From assembly GCA_032718475.1 (NCBI GenBank), contig JAUCBJ010006207.1, forward strand, positions 1-23,164: 23,164 nt of DNA, in the 5' to 3' direction. The stretch comes from Nemertoderma westbladi (taxonomy: Eukaryota; Xenacoelomorpha; Nemertodermatida; Nemertodermatidae). Positions 1-9,720 of the stretch are shown in pieces. The translations under genes were made by a program, and so were the position numbers. Numbering within the stretch: position 1 is the first letter of the stretch; every line of letters starts with the position of its first letter. Below the pieces are notes generated by a model, which saw only the letters and a program-made list of their open reading frames with translations, did not search any database and was not told where the DNA came from.

Positions 1-252
1 TTTCTCTAAATTGGCACCTGTTGATAGCCAGTGCTCCCAAAAGTATCGATTTCACACATCTATTACAAATAAAAGAACTATATGGGTGTAAACGCTACGC
101 CGACATCCGACAGCCGACAACCACTGCCGACAACAGCAAATATGAAAATGTAACCTGAGTTCGTGACTCTCGTTTATAGTTTTGGTTAGATTAACCTTCC
201 ACTATAACCTGTTCCTCCTTTCCCTGTTCCTTTGTTCTTATTAATTAGATTA

Positions 253-350
253 ATTATATTATATATATATATATATATATATAAATTTTATAATTATATA
301 AATATAATTATAAATAAATATAATTATATAAATATATTAATTATAATAAA
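253..350. repeat. AT-rich microsatellite and low-complexity tract
   Basis: A pure (TA)n run is followed by a quasi-palindromic stretch made only of A and T. It has no coding potential. The rest of 1-2160 has no recognisable gene: the short open frames at 381-718 run through a poly-C tract and show no domain. Confidence 0.9.
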
Positions 351-657
351 AATGAAATATTCAGAATACAAAACCAGTTAGTGGTATTAGGTTTAATATT
401 TTGGTTAGGGTTACCTAAAAATATCTTTACATTGTTAATTTGCAGAAATGCGATTTGCATCAACTTTCAACATGGATGGATGGGTGGAGGAGGGCACCGA
501 TTAATGCACAAGTATTGGTGTTGTGGATTACTGGTGACTGTTGCAGTGGGCCATGTCGTCATCGGTGGAAGTGGATTGTACACAGAATGGGGTTAATTGT
601 ACATGGAACTCCGGAAGCATGCATATATTTACAAAGGTCTAACACACCCACACCCCA

Positions 658-675
658 CCCCCCCCCCCCCCCCCC
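658..675. repeat. Poly-C homopolymer tract (18 C)
   Basis: Eighteen consecutive C residues follow a CACACCC-type simple repeat. The length should be treated with caution because such tracts are prone to sequencing and assembly errors. Confidence 0.9.
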
Positions 676-770
676 ACACCCTTCCGATCCCAATGTTGTG
701 GTAACTACTAGCGAATAGCCACTGTATTTAATAAGGTACCATTATCAAGTTAAGTAAAGATGTAAAATTG

Positions 771-869
771 ACCCTATTAAACCCGGGAGGGAGGGGGGGG
801 GGGGGGGGGGGGTCAATATGCCCCCCCGTGGTTTTTTTGTATTAACTCTAAAACAAACGCAGTTGGGAA
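771..869 (+). repeat. Dispersed repeat with internal poly-G, copy 1
   Basis: This stretch shares an ordered set of blocks with 4567-4653: ACCCTA-TAA, a CCCGGG followed by a long G run (20 G at 793-812), GTGGTTTTTTT, then ACAAACGCAGTTGGGAA. The two copies are on the same strand 3.8 kb apart and have no coding capacity. The family is not recognised; it could be a SINE fragment or a MITE-like element with an expanded G tract. Confidence 0.7.
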
Positions 870-2161
870 ATGTTATAAATGTTAAATGTTATTACATTGC
901 CAGAGCTACGACCATGTCACCCTGTTTGCTATGAGCTTGCAGAGTGCATGCTTTCATTTTATTAACAATCTTTAATGTTTTTTTAGTAATTCGACAAATA
1001 GGTTGGTTATTCTTTCTTATCTATCTTCTGTTCCAGTAGCTGATTTTCGACCCCAGCCTTATGTACTTATGTTACTGAGGGATGGCGACTGAGCCGGTAT
1101 TTACAATAACATAAATATTGAATTAATATAGAATAAACGCTTAAAAAACTGACAATTTGCATTTCTCCAAGTTCTATGCATCTGGGAATTTATAGTAGAA
1201 GAAAAATGTGGTAGTAAATCTTACCTACACAAAAAAAGAAAAAAGAAAAAGAAATAGGATAATAATAAAGTAATTGTAATTGTGTATTAGCAATGATTGA
1301 TTAGTTGGTAAAATAATTGGAAATTAATAATAAATTGATAAGGAAACACGAAAATACGGAAATAAACAATAAAAATAATGTAGCACTGATATAAGACGTA
1401 AATTGCATAAATTCACGGGAAACGTCACTAGTCTAATAAAATGAATGAATTTGCCTATAATAATAAATTAACCGACTGACAAATAATAAATACACCTAAT
1501 ACAATACACCATTAATCATATAAATAATGGTTAGTAATAAAGGAAGAACAAGTACAATAGGGGTTAGAATGTCAAATATATAATTTAGTTCTAGTGCTTT
1601 TATTTAAGGTTCTGGCCTCGGCATTTCCTCGACCATAGCAGTTTCGAAACGATAGTGGGTTTTACTAACGTTTTCAAATGCTGCATCATTGCCAAAGCAG
1701 ACACGTTCAGTGTGGTGTAGTTTTGACATGGTGGAACTAGAAAGTGTCGCTAGTGCATTCCAATAGGTAGTTACATAGTTGAGACGACTTTCCTATTAAT
1801 TGACTCGATTACAGATTTAAGGGGAGTGTCTTCATTCGATAAAGCAAGTGTTTTCATCAACGTCACAGTTCGCGACTTTATGACAGCGTTCAAGGGTTGT
1901 CTTCCTAATTCGATGTATACTACTTCGTTCAGAAAGGTGTTGCTGAATTAAAGGTGTTCCTGTATTCTGACATTAGCAATATTTGACTTGTCTGCTAATT
2001 CCTCTATATTCGAATTCATCTATACTGCTAATTCCTGTACAGCTATTGGACCTATTCATAATATTTCAGTTTTTCAGTATATGAATTGAGATTTACTGTC
2101 AAGACTGTTCAATATCTGTATACTGCTGTACTGGACTGGTAACGGTATATCATAATTAATT

Positions 2162-2434
2162 ATGCCTGGATCTGGTTGTCCTTGCGCTACCAAGGACCAC
2201 GTTGATGCCGTGATTGCAGCGTTTGAAGAAGCTGGTGCCTTCCAGTACGCAGTGCGAACCACCTCGGTCCCGTTATCCCAATTCTGGGACCCGGATCCGG
2301 GTGTGTTCGTTGGTGCGCCATACAAGCACTGGATGACATGTGGAATGGGCGGCGTTCCTTACGTTGGCATACTGTTGGTCAGCATGGCTCGCCTTCGATG
2401 GGTTTGCGTATTTGCAAAGGACTACCAAGGAAAT
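2162..2434 (+). other. GC-rich exon-like open frame, unidentified
   Basis: The open frame runs from an ATG at 2162 to a GTATGT donor-like site at 2435, 91 codons in phase 0. Its GC content stands out from very AT-rich flanks, as expected for an exon or a decayed coding fragment. The frame stays open to 2545, but beyond 2435 the composition becomes AT-rich and the peptide low-complexity. The peptide contains CPCATKDHVDAVIAAFEEAG and YKHWMTCGMGGVPYVG. I do not recognise a family with confidence. A minus-strand frame (2074-2325) covers the same bases, so even the strand is not secure. Confidence 0.25.
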
Positions 2435-2820
2435 GTATGTGAACTTTATTATTATATAGTGTTCTTTGTTCTAGAGCTCTACGAACTATTAGTAGTACCA
2501 TTTATTAGTACCGGTAAAATATTTCTACTAAATCTTACTTTGTAGGCCTATGACACATATATTTATGGTGATATAGATGTATCAAAAACAAGGACATGAT
2601 ACAATGTACGGTACAGCAGGGTTTGCTATACAAACCTCAATGAATATTGCTCACTATGACAGATTTAAACACATCCTTTAATATTATTCTCAAATTTTAA
2701 TAATTTATAATAATATAGCCTACTCAACTCACGCAATGCATTCTTTATTCTTATTTGATATATAGTAATTTTATTTTTATTATTGAGTCAACTTAATTTA
2801 ATTCATTATTATTCCTTAAG

Positions 2821-3137
2821 CCGGCATCAGGAATACGATGATAAGGGGGGAATGTAAGTCGGAGATTGCAATCAAGAAAGTTGTTGCGTTCCCCGACTTT
2901 GCTGTTGGTGGTAACCCCACCAGCAGAATGAAGAGAAACGCTGCCAGTGAAATCAAGGAGGCCCTTCGTCTTGGTTCTGCCACAGGGGAGTCCCACTACG
3001 GCGATGTTGGGGGGCTGACTGTCTACTGGGTTATGTCTACTGGGTTATGGGTCCCCGACGTACATTCCCATGCCGCCCACTTAATCGGTGATGCGGCCCG
3101 TCCATTCCAGCGGACTGCGGATGACGTCATGATCTAG
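2821..3137 (+). other. Second GC-rich exon-like island, unidentified
   Basis: Another island of higher GC in AT-rich DNA follows an acceptor-like TTATTATTCCTTAAG ending at 2820. An open frame runs from there to a stop at 3135-3137. It contains a 15-bp tandem duplication (CTACTGGGTTATGT-type, about 3020-3050) that adds a repeated YWVM/TGLW segment. It may be a further exon of the gene suggested at 2162-2434 across a 385-bp AT-rich interval, but the simplest splice phases do not join cleanly. No domain is recognised. GC-rich sequence without a long frame continues to about 3285. Confidence 0.2.
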
Positions 3138-3384
3138 ATGAAGTCGCACATTGCGCTGGGTTCTACTCCATTCCCACACTACGCCGAGCTAACAAGGTCT
3201 TCGTGGAGGGAATGGTGTCGATCAGGCGTCTTGCAGAGATGCCCGACTTCAGCTCTAGGCGGTTGGTATTGTTGGTGACAGGCCTACCGTTATTATTTGA
3301 AGTATATATCTATTTTTTATTTAGTTTTACCATCGTTACTTGGTAGTCAAACAAATGATAATTAGTATACAGATAGTGATAGCC

Positions 3385-3484
3385 AAATTTAGTGATTTAG
3401 TGTAATAAACGTGCAAATTTAGTGATTTAGTGTAATAAACGTGCAAATTTAGTGATTTAGTGTAATAAACGTGCAAATTTAGTG
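3385..3484. repeat. 30-bp tandem repeat, 3.3 copies
   Basis: A 30-bp unit (AAATTTAGTGATTTAGTG, then TAATAAACGTGC) begins at 3385, 3415, 3445 and, partially, 3475. The copies are identical by eye, which indicates recent expansion or homogenisation. There is an internal sub-repeat of ATTTAGTG. Confidence 0.95.
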
Positions 3485-3735
3485 GGCAATATCTGCCAAT
3501 ACAGTTGGAATGAAAATAAATTTCTACTCAATTTATTTTTTTATATTCTCTATTTATATTTTCACTCAACTCAAGTGGCCAGCCACCAGAATGTTACCTT
3601 TCCTCAACTTTCCTACTCCTAATCAGTAGATTAACTGTGATATAAATCATTTGTAATCATAGTTATATTACATGTATACTGTACTACTACATATTTGTCC
3701 AAATTTTAAAAATACTAAAAACTACTCTAACTCAC

Positions 3736-3963
3736 ATCAAAGCTTAGTTCGCCATCGCCATCGATGTCTAATTCATTGAAGTCATCAATGCCAATTCCCT
3801 GCATTCCTGAGAGAGACCTGGTTGCTAGACCATTACTATTACTCGACCGTTTGAAAGTCAAAATTGATCTACGAGCCAAGGATTCCAAAGAACTCAATGA
3901 TCGAGACCCTTGAGAGACTGCCACAACAACCATCAAAGACAAGAAGCCAATAGTCAACTTCAT
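3736..3963 (-). CDS. First coding exon of a secreted EF-hand protein (partial)
   Basis: A 76-codon frame starts at ATG 3963 (A at -3) and ends exactly at a good splice donor, GAT|GTGAGT, in phase 0. Residues 1-19 form a clear signal peptide: MK, then a hydrophobic core (LTIGFLSLMVVVAVS), with likely cleavage around QGS. Residues 20-55 are Ser/Arg-rich with dibasic sites (ARRS, FKRS) that could be propeptide cleavage points. Residues 66-76 are the first eleven positions of a canonical EF-hand loop (DIDGDGELSFD), with Ca2+ ligands at 1, 3, 5, 7 and 9; position 12, usually Glu, would come from the next exon. Downstream exons would lie below 3736 on the minus strand, but I could not identify them. 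This is probably a host gene. A short-lived open frame by chance is unlikely given the combined signal peptide, EF loop and donor. Confidence 0.65.
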
Positions 3964-4106
3964 TTTGGAGATGTCAAAAGTCAATATTATGAAAGAAATT
4001 TACACAAGACCGTGGCCTACGGTATTTTACACAACAACACAGGGGCCTGGCTGGCTCTAAATTATGAAAAAGGTTATACCGAATATGTTACACCAAATTC
4101 AGTATC

Positions 4107-4113
4107 ATTTATA
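4107..4113 (-). promoter_or_regulatory. Candidate TATA box for the EF-hand gene
   Basis: The minus strand reads TATAAAT about 145 bases upstream of the EF-hand ATG, which would give a 5' UTR of roughly 110-120 bases. The local DNA is AT-rich, so this is only a candidate. Confidence 0.25.
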
Positions 4114-4566
4114 ATTTAGTGAATATTCCTTATAGCTATTATTATAACTTGATTGGCTAACACTTAATGCATGGCACGTCTTATGTCAGCGTTATTATCA
4201 GTATTTAATGACTACATTAACGTTGGAATTAGTATTCATAAATTTAAATATCACTATGCCTGACCGTCACCATAGGAACTACGTATTGCCGAATTTATCA
4301 TTACAATGACTGACAGAATATCAATCTGAAATAATTGTTAGAAAATGTAATTGATACAATAGTCACACACAGAAACACCAACACACCCCGATGCACTGTA
4401 AAAACATTGACCTGAATTTAAGAGTTTAAATATGGTATATTTTAAGGTTTTTGTGAAATTATTGTTATTAACATATGAGTATTCTTCATTAAATGTACTA
4501 TTAATTATTCTGTATCAAGCTTGACTTGCAAATGTGTTGATGCCAGGTGTGTAAATAATGTCTTTA

Positions 4567-4653
4567 ACCCTACTAATCCCGGGGGTGGAGGGGGGGGGGG
4601 GGGCCCACGTGTGGTTTTTTTTGTTTTAACCTTGATACAAACGCAGTTGGGAA
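4567..4653 (+). repeat. Dispersed repeat with internal poly-G, copy 2
   Basis: This is the partner of 771-869: same block order, a shorter G tract (14 G at 4590-4603) and the same ACAAACGCAGTTGGGAA end. The minus-strand open frame across it (4505-4687) is just poly-Pro encoded by the G tract and is not a gene. Confidence 0.7.
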
Positions 4654-5273
4654 TCTGAAATTTTATGACTTTCCCTAAAAATCTCATGTCATCCTAATGA
4701 CGGTTTTTAAAAAAAATTTTGAGTTATAGCACCATTTTTTAACCCTACCTTTGTCACTTTTTTGACACGTTTTTTGAAAATTACATTTCATAAAATATAA
4801 TTTGTAACACATTTTTTATTTAGACCGGTTTTTTGGTTTTATTAGATGGAATTCAGATATAATAAGCTAGAAATTTCAAACAAAATAATATTCATTTATA
4901 AAGTTGTTCATAACTATAATAATTCAGAAATATTCATTTGCCATGTGCCATGTCATGTTATTATGGCAGAGTATTCTCAACCGCAAGACCAACAAACAAG
5001 CTGGTTTCACTAAATTGGCACCTAAGTAGTATATGTTTGTAGTCCCTCCGGCCAAGGTCACCCATAGCCCAGTATTACCATCCATTTCTACTCCTTCCTC
5101 TAATCAGAAACCACCATTTCAACCGTTACCAGTGGTCGTTATTATTTCAACCAATCAGATGTAAGCATTTCAACCGTAACCATGGTAACTTCTCAAGTTC
5201 CCGCATATTCCGCTAGAGGCGTTATTAGTCACCCAACGAACTTCCTCTCTACGCCTTCCAACTAATCGTGAGC

Positions 5274-5520
5274 CTTTATTTTACATGTGCTCGGGTGTCT
5301 ACACTTAGCGTCAGGTAACTTCTACTATTTTTCAAATCGCTATTTTTCAGCAACCAGTATTTTCATATTCACCAGCTTTTATTTTACAGGTGCTCGAGGT
5401 GTCTACAGGTAACTTCTACTATTTTTCTAATTGCTATTTTTCACCAACCAGTATTTTCATATCTTTTATTTCAGGTGTCTTTCTACCCGTAATTTTTCAC
5501 CAGTAACTAAATTTCATTTC
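5274..5520. repeat. Degenerate tandem repeat, about 86-103 bp, 3 units
   Basis: Units begin at 5274, 5376 and 5463 with CTTTTATTT(TA)CAGGTG. They contain GTGTCTAC, AACTTCTACTATTTTTC and CACCAACCAGTATTTTCATAT, and the third unit is shorter and more diverged. The surrounding stretch 4660-5270 and the stretch 5521-5938 hold no gene I can support. Confidence 0.7.
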
Positions 5521-5938
5521 GCAATTTTTCAAATAACAAATTATTCAACTGGGATCGAACATGTCATGATTTACAATAATTCACCGCTCACTCTTACATC
5601 CAACCTCGAGAGAAAATGGCGACAAATATCCGTGTTATACCGTTTACTGTTATTATTCACTTTCTATTGGTTACACGTGTTCTTAGTTGATTGGTTGAAT
5701 ATATAAAATGATCTAGCGGTGAGAAACAATCAAAATTCGAGCTCGATGAAGAAATAAAAAACGATTGATATTATCAGTAAAATTATATGAAATTATTTAG
5801 TTAGCATTATGACAGTAAAAACGATTTTATTAATAAATGAGGTAAAAATAATCAAATTAAATAATAATGAGTCAATGCATTTCGGATTACCTCTTCAGGA
5901 CTATTATTAAATATTTGAGTTTGTAGAAATATATGAAT

Positions 5939-5978
5939 ACTAGAAAGCCTGTGGCCCTTCGGGCCACAGCTTTCTAGT
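5939..5978. repeat. Near-perfect 18-bp stem hairpin at satellite edge
   Basis: ACTAGAAAGCCTGTGGCCC is followed by TTC and then its reverse complement, with one unpaired C, so the arms pair over about 18 bp. The terminal words are CTAG on both sides. It lies about 100 bp before the 146-bp satellite. Hairpins next to CTAG-type ends occur at Helitron 3' termini and in related pearl elements, but that assignment is inference. Confidence 0.85.
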
Positions 5979-6072
5979 GCACGTGCAGATGACATGAATA
6001 TGTGTGGGAGATTTGAGAACTGCATACGGAACAGACACCATCATTAAATAAAACACCACCCCAATAAGAGAT

Positions 6073-8247
6073 AACTGTCAAGTTTCAACTTTAGGCAGAT
6101 TGTAAATAACAACATTTCCAGAAAATGATCACTTTCAGATCCACCCTCTACCTGCGGAGTGGTGAAATGCAGACGACGCTGCAGTTTGGTAAAGATGGGG
6201 TTTATGGTGAAGTAAAATGCCTGCCTTTCAAGTTTCAGCTTAAACAGATTGTAAATAACAAAATTGGTGTAGATGTTCACATTCAGACATTTCACCCTCT
6301 AGCGGTGGACTGAAGAAATGTAGACGACTCTGGGACTCCGTAAAGATACAGAATATGCTGTAGTAGATTCCTGCCAAGTTTCAGCTCAAAAGGATTAAAA
6401 AGAACCAATTGGGATGAGGTGTTCACTATCAGACAAATCGCCCTCTAGCGGCAGATAGGGGAACTGTATACAACTCTGCGACTCCTTAAAGGTAGAGCCT
6501 ATGCTGTAGTAGATGCCTACCAAATTTCAGTCTAAACCGTTTGTAAATAACAAAATTGGAGAAGATGTTAACTTTCAGACATTTCGCCCTCTAGCGGTAG
6601 ACTGGAGAAGTGTATAGGACTCGGCAACTCCGTAACGATACAGCCTAGGATGTAGTAGATACCTGCCAAGTTTCAGCTCAAAAGGATTAAAAAGAACCAA
6701 ATGGGATGAGGTTTTCACTATCAGACAATTCGCCCTCTAGCGGCTGACTGTGGAACTGTAGACGACTCTACTACTCCGCAAAGATATAGCTTATGCTATA
6801 GTAGATGCCTACCAAGTTTCAGTCTAAAAGGATTGTAAATAACAAAGTTGGAGAAGATGTTAACTTTCATACATTTCGCCCTCTATCGGCAGACGCGGGT
6901 ACTGTAGACGACTCTGCGACTCAGTACTGCGACTCAGTAAAGATACAGCCTATGCTGTAGTAGATGACTACCAAGTTTCAGTCTAAACGGATTGTAAATA
7001 ACAAAGTTGGAGAAGATGTTAACTCTCAGACATTTAGCCCTCTAACGGTAGACTGGGGAACTGTAGAAAACTCAGTGACTCCGGAAATATACAGCCTATG
7101 CTGCAGTATATAACTACCGAGTTTCAGCTCAAAAGCATTAAAAATAACAAAGTTGGAGAAGATGTTATCTTTCAGACATTTCGCCCTCTAGCGGTAGACT
7201 GGGGAATTGTAGACGACTCTGCGACTCAGTAAAGATACAGCCTATGCTGTAGTAGATGCCTATCAAGTTTCAGTCTAAACGGATTATAAATAACAAAGTT
7301 GGAGAAGATGTTAACTCTCAGACATTTAGCCCTCTAACGGTAGACTGGGGAACTGTAGACAACTCAGTGACTCCGGAAATATACAGCCTATGCTGCAGTA
7401 TATAGCTACCGAGTTTCAGCTCAAAAGCATTAAAAATAACAAAGTTGGAGAAGATGTTATCTTTCAGACATTTCGCCCTCTAGCGGTAGACTGGGGAATT
7501 GTAGACGACTCTGCGACTCAGTAAAGATACAGCCTATGATGTAGTAGATACCAACCAAGTTTCAGCTCAAAATGATTAAAAAGAACCAAATGGGATGAGG
7601 TGTTCACTATCAGATATGTCGCCCTCTAGCGGCAGATGGGGGGACTGCATACAACTCTGTAACTCCGTAAAGGTACAGGCTATGCTGTAGTAGATGCCTA
7701 CCAAGTTTCAGTCTAAACCGTTAGTAAATAACAAAGTTGGAGAAGATGTTAACTTTCAGACAATTCGCCCTCTAGCGGCTGACTGTGGAACTGTAGACGA
7801 CTCTACTACTCCGCAAAGATATAGCCTATGCTATAGTAGATGCCTACCAAGTTTCAGTCTAAAAGGATTGTAAATAACAAAGTTGGAGGAGATGTTAACT
7901 TTCATACATTTCGCCCTCTAGCGGCAGACGCGGGTAATGTAGACAACTCTGCGCGACTCAGTAAAGATATAGCCTATGCTGTAGTAGATGCCTACCAAGT
8001 TCAGTCTAAATGGATTATAAATAACAAAGTTGGAGAAGATGTTAACTCTCAGACATTTAGCCCTCTAACGGTAGACTGGGGAACTGTGGACAACTCAGTG
8101 ACTCCGGAAATATACAGCCTATGCTGCAGTATATAGCTACCAAGTTTCAGCTCAAAAGCATTAAAAACAACCCAATGAGATCAGGTTTTCACTATCGGAC
8201 AATTCGCCCTCTAGCGGCAGATGGGGGAACTTCAGACGGCTCTGAGT
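6073..8247. repeat. 146-bp satellite array, 15 monomers
   Basis: The word CCCTCTA(G)CGG recurs at 6144, 6295, 6441, 6587, 6733, 6879, 7038, 7184, 7330, 7476, 7622, 7768, 7914, 8061 and 8207. The spacing is 146 bp, apart from 151 at the left edge, 147 once, and 159 once because of a 13-bp tandem duplication at 6914-6939. Each monomer has a CAAGTTTCAG block, an AAATAACAAAGTTGGAGAAGATGTTA or AAAAAGAACCAATGGGATGAGG block, and the CGCCCTCTAGCGG core. Monomer types recur in blocks: the pair at 7038/7184 is repeated at 7330/7476, and 6733-7038 is repeated at 7768-8061. This shows higher-order duplication. Short open frames inside it (6125-6313, 7840-8136) are incidental. Confidence 0.95.
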
Positions 8248-8997
8248 ATTACGTTGCAACGAGTTAGGGCGAGACCTATCTAACGAGCTATAGTAAGCGA
8301 GATTTCATCGAGATTAGATGTATAATATTAGATAAAATAATAATACAGTAAGTATAGGCCTACAGAAATAATTATTTTACTTTTAATATTCATAACAGTA
8401 AAACAAAAATGTTATAAACCTCTCCTTCCATGCAGCCAATGATTGAGAAAGCAGAATTACTCTTGAGCAATTCGCAACAGACAACCCAAACCCACCCCAA
8501 TCAACACTCCAGCCTGCTTGCTCCTTATCTGTGCACAGCCAGCTAGCTGCGATTTCAATAATTACCTTAACGTTGCTATGATACAGAAAAAAATCCTTCC
8601 CTATTCACTACAGCACTAAGAATAGGCCAATTCGATCGTGCTTGGCGAATATGACATATTTATACACTATTTGATTTTTAATCAATAAATAATCGTACAT
8701 ATTTATATTAAACACTCGAATAAAATAAATACTTTGTGAGAATGGGACACGGCGAATCTACTCATGTTAATTTTATACCAGATGGGATAAATGTTACCCC
8801 TCTAAATAATTAATTACCGATAGAAGAACCGAAATAATTCGATACATTTCGCCCGAACGAACACAAATTACACATTCACGCAAGCAAACGCGTGAAATTA
8901 GCCTCGAGATTGCGATAGTTTACGTGCTCAGGACGAGAGCTTTCGATTGATGTATCATTTGCTCAGATTGGTGCATGTGTGTCGGAGCGTATAGCTT
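8248..8997. other. Unassigned AT-rich stretch between satellite and PLE
   Basis: There is no open frame or repeat I recognise. It contains a TATAGGCCTAC word, as seen elsewhere in the window. The part 8900-8995 (CTCGAGATTGCG to TCGGAGCG) is less AT-rich and may be the outer terminal segment of the satellite-bearing element, but I see no second copy here to test that. Confidence 0.4.
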
Positions 8998-9000
8998 GGA

Positions 9001-9043
9001 CAGACTCACAGACTCATAGACTCACAGACTCACAGACAGACAG
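9001..9043. repeat. GACTCACA / GACAGACAGA simple repeat
   Basis: Several tandem CAGACTCA units change into CAGACAGACAGA and are followed by TATATATATAGATATAAA. It marks the 3' side of the Penelope-like element and may be its tail or the edge of the neighbouring satellite-type element. Confidence 0.75.
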
Positions 9044-9720
9044 AGGATATTTATATATATAGATATAAAGGTTGGGCCCTTGCAATATTGGTCGTGGGGG
9101 CCGTTGTTGTAACTAATGCCCCATGTCATTAGTCGATGCGGTTGATAACAATGGAGCAGTAGTTGTATTATATCGGCAGTGGGGAGAGGCGAGTTTAATG
9201 TTGGGCGCAATAACCTCTGAAGGTGTGTCTCATATGACTCCCTTATATCCGGGTTACTACCGTAGCACTGGAATATTGGGGTTATATTGATTTTTCCCGA
9301 CCCACACGAAGCAATATGTTTGCTGAATTTTAAAACGCGCAAATGCTGGGAGTTGATTTGCTGTCGGTGTAAAGCCGTGCGCGCTCTAAAATTGCAGGTT
9401 TAGCCTATGTAGAAATCACGGCACGTCATGCAAGTCAAAACATATACCACGTCCATACTGTCACATGTCATGCGCGACTTTATTATGAATGACTTGTTGT
9501 TCTTTAATGTTAGGCGTTTTCCTTCAATTATGATTTTACATAGTTCGCAACGTAACTTGTTGCACTTTGTTACGCCGGCGAAATTGGTCCCGTTGCGTGG
9601 TTGTTGACGTAGGGTTTTCGAAATGTTCGGTGGTTGCCTGTAACAGAGTGTTAATCGTTGGTTGGATATTATCTTAGAAATATTAGAGTCTGTTTTCAGA
9701 ATTTCATACGCTGGCCTGAT
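9022..9720 (-). pseudogene. GIY-YIG endonuclease domain of the PLE, broken
   Basis: This is the continuation of the RT protein in another frame. In order it shows a Cys-rich linker (CNKLRCELC), a hydrophobic VVYVLTC strand with MTC, then FYIG, the hallmarks of a PLE-type GIY-YIG nuclease. The catalytic Arg region (NFRARTALHRQQI), SKHIASC, and the C-terminal catalytic Glu region (RESYETHLQRLLRPTLN) follow. Two breaks separate it from function. The frame differs from the RT frame, with the switch at about 9705-9722. An in-frame TAA at 9400-9402 sits just after FYIG. In live PLEs this domain nicks target DNA to prime reverse transcription. The reading frame after the TAA remains open to 9022, so decay is modest. 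Confidence 0.85.

Noticed and set aside
440-718. Open frame of 92 codons
   Set aside because: Its C-terminus is poly-Pro from the C18 tract, and no domain or splice context supports it.
2162-2434. Faint resemblance to an ATP-synthase-alpha-like segment (VDAVIAAFEEAGAFQYAV)
   Set aside because: Only a short, generic helical stretch matches; the Walker and other diagnostic motifs are absent, so I left it unidentified.
4505-4687. Minus-strand open frame of 60 codons
   Set aside because: It is kept open by the poly-G tract of a dispersed repeat and encodes poly-Pro.
5145-5165. CCAAT-box-like ACCAATCAG (also near 22340) as promoters
   Set aside because: Neither lies at a sensible distance from a supported start; the word is expected by chance.
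6125-8136. Open frames inside the 146-bp array
   Set aside because: They are translations of satellite monomers; 146 is not a multiple of three and frames switch from unit to unit.
6144-8213. CRISPR-like regular repeats
   Set aside because: Monomers are contiguous and similar over the full 146 bp with no unique spacers, so this is satellite DNA in a eukaryotic genome.
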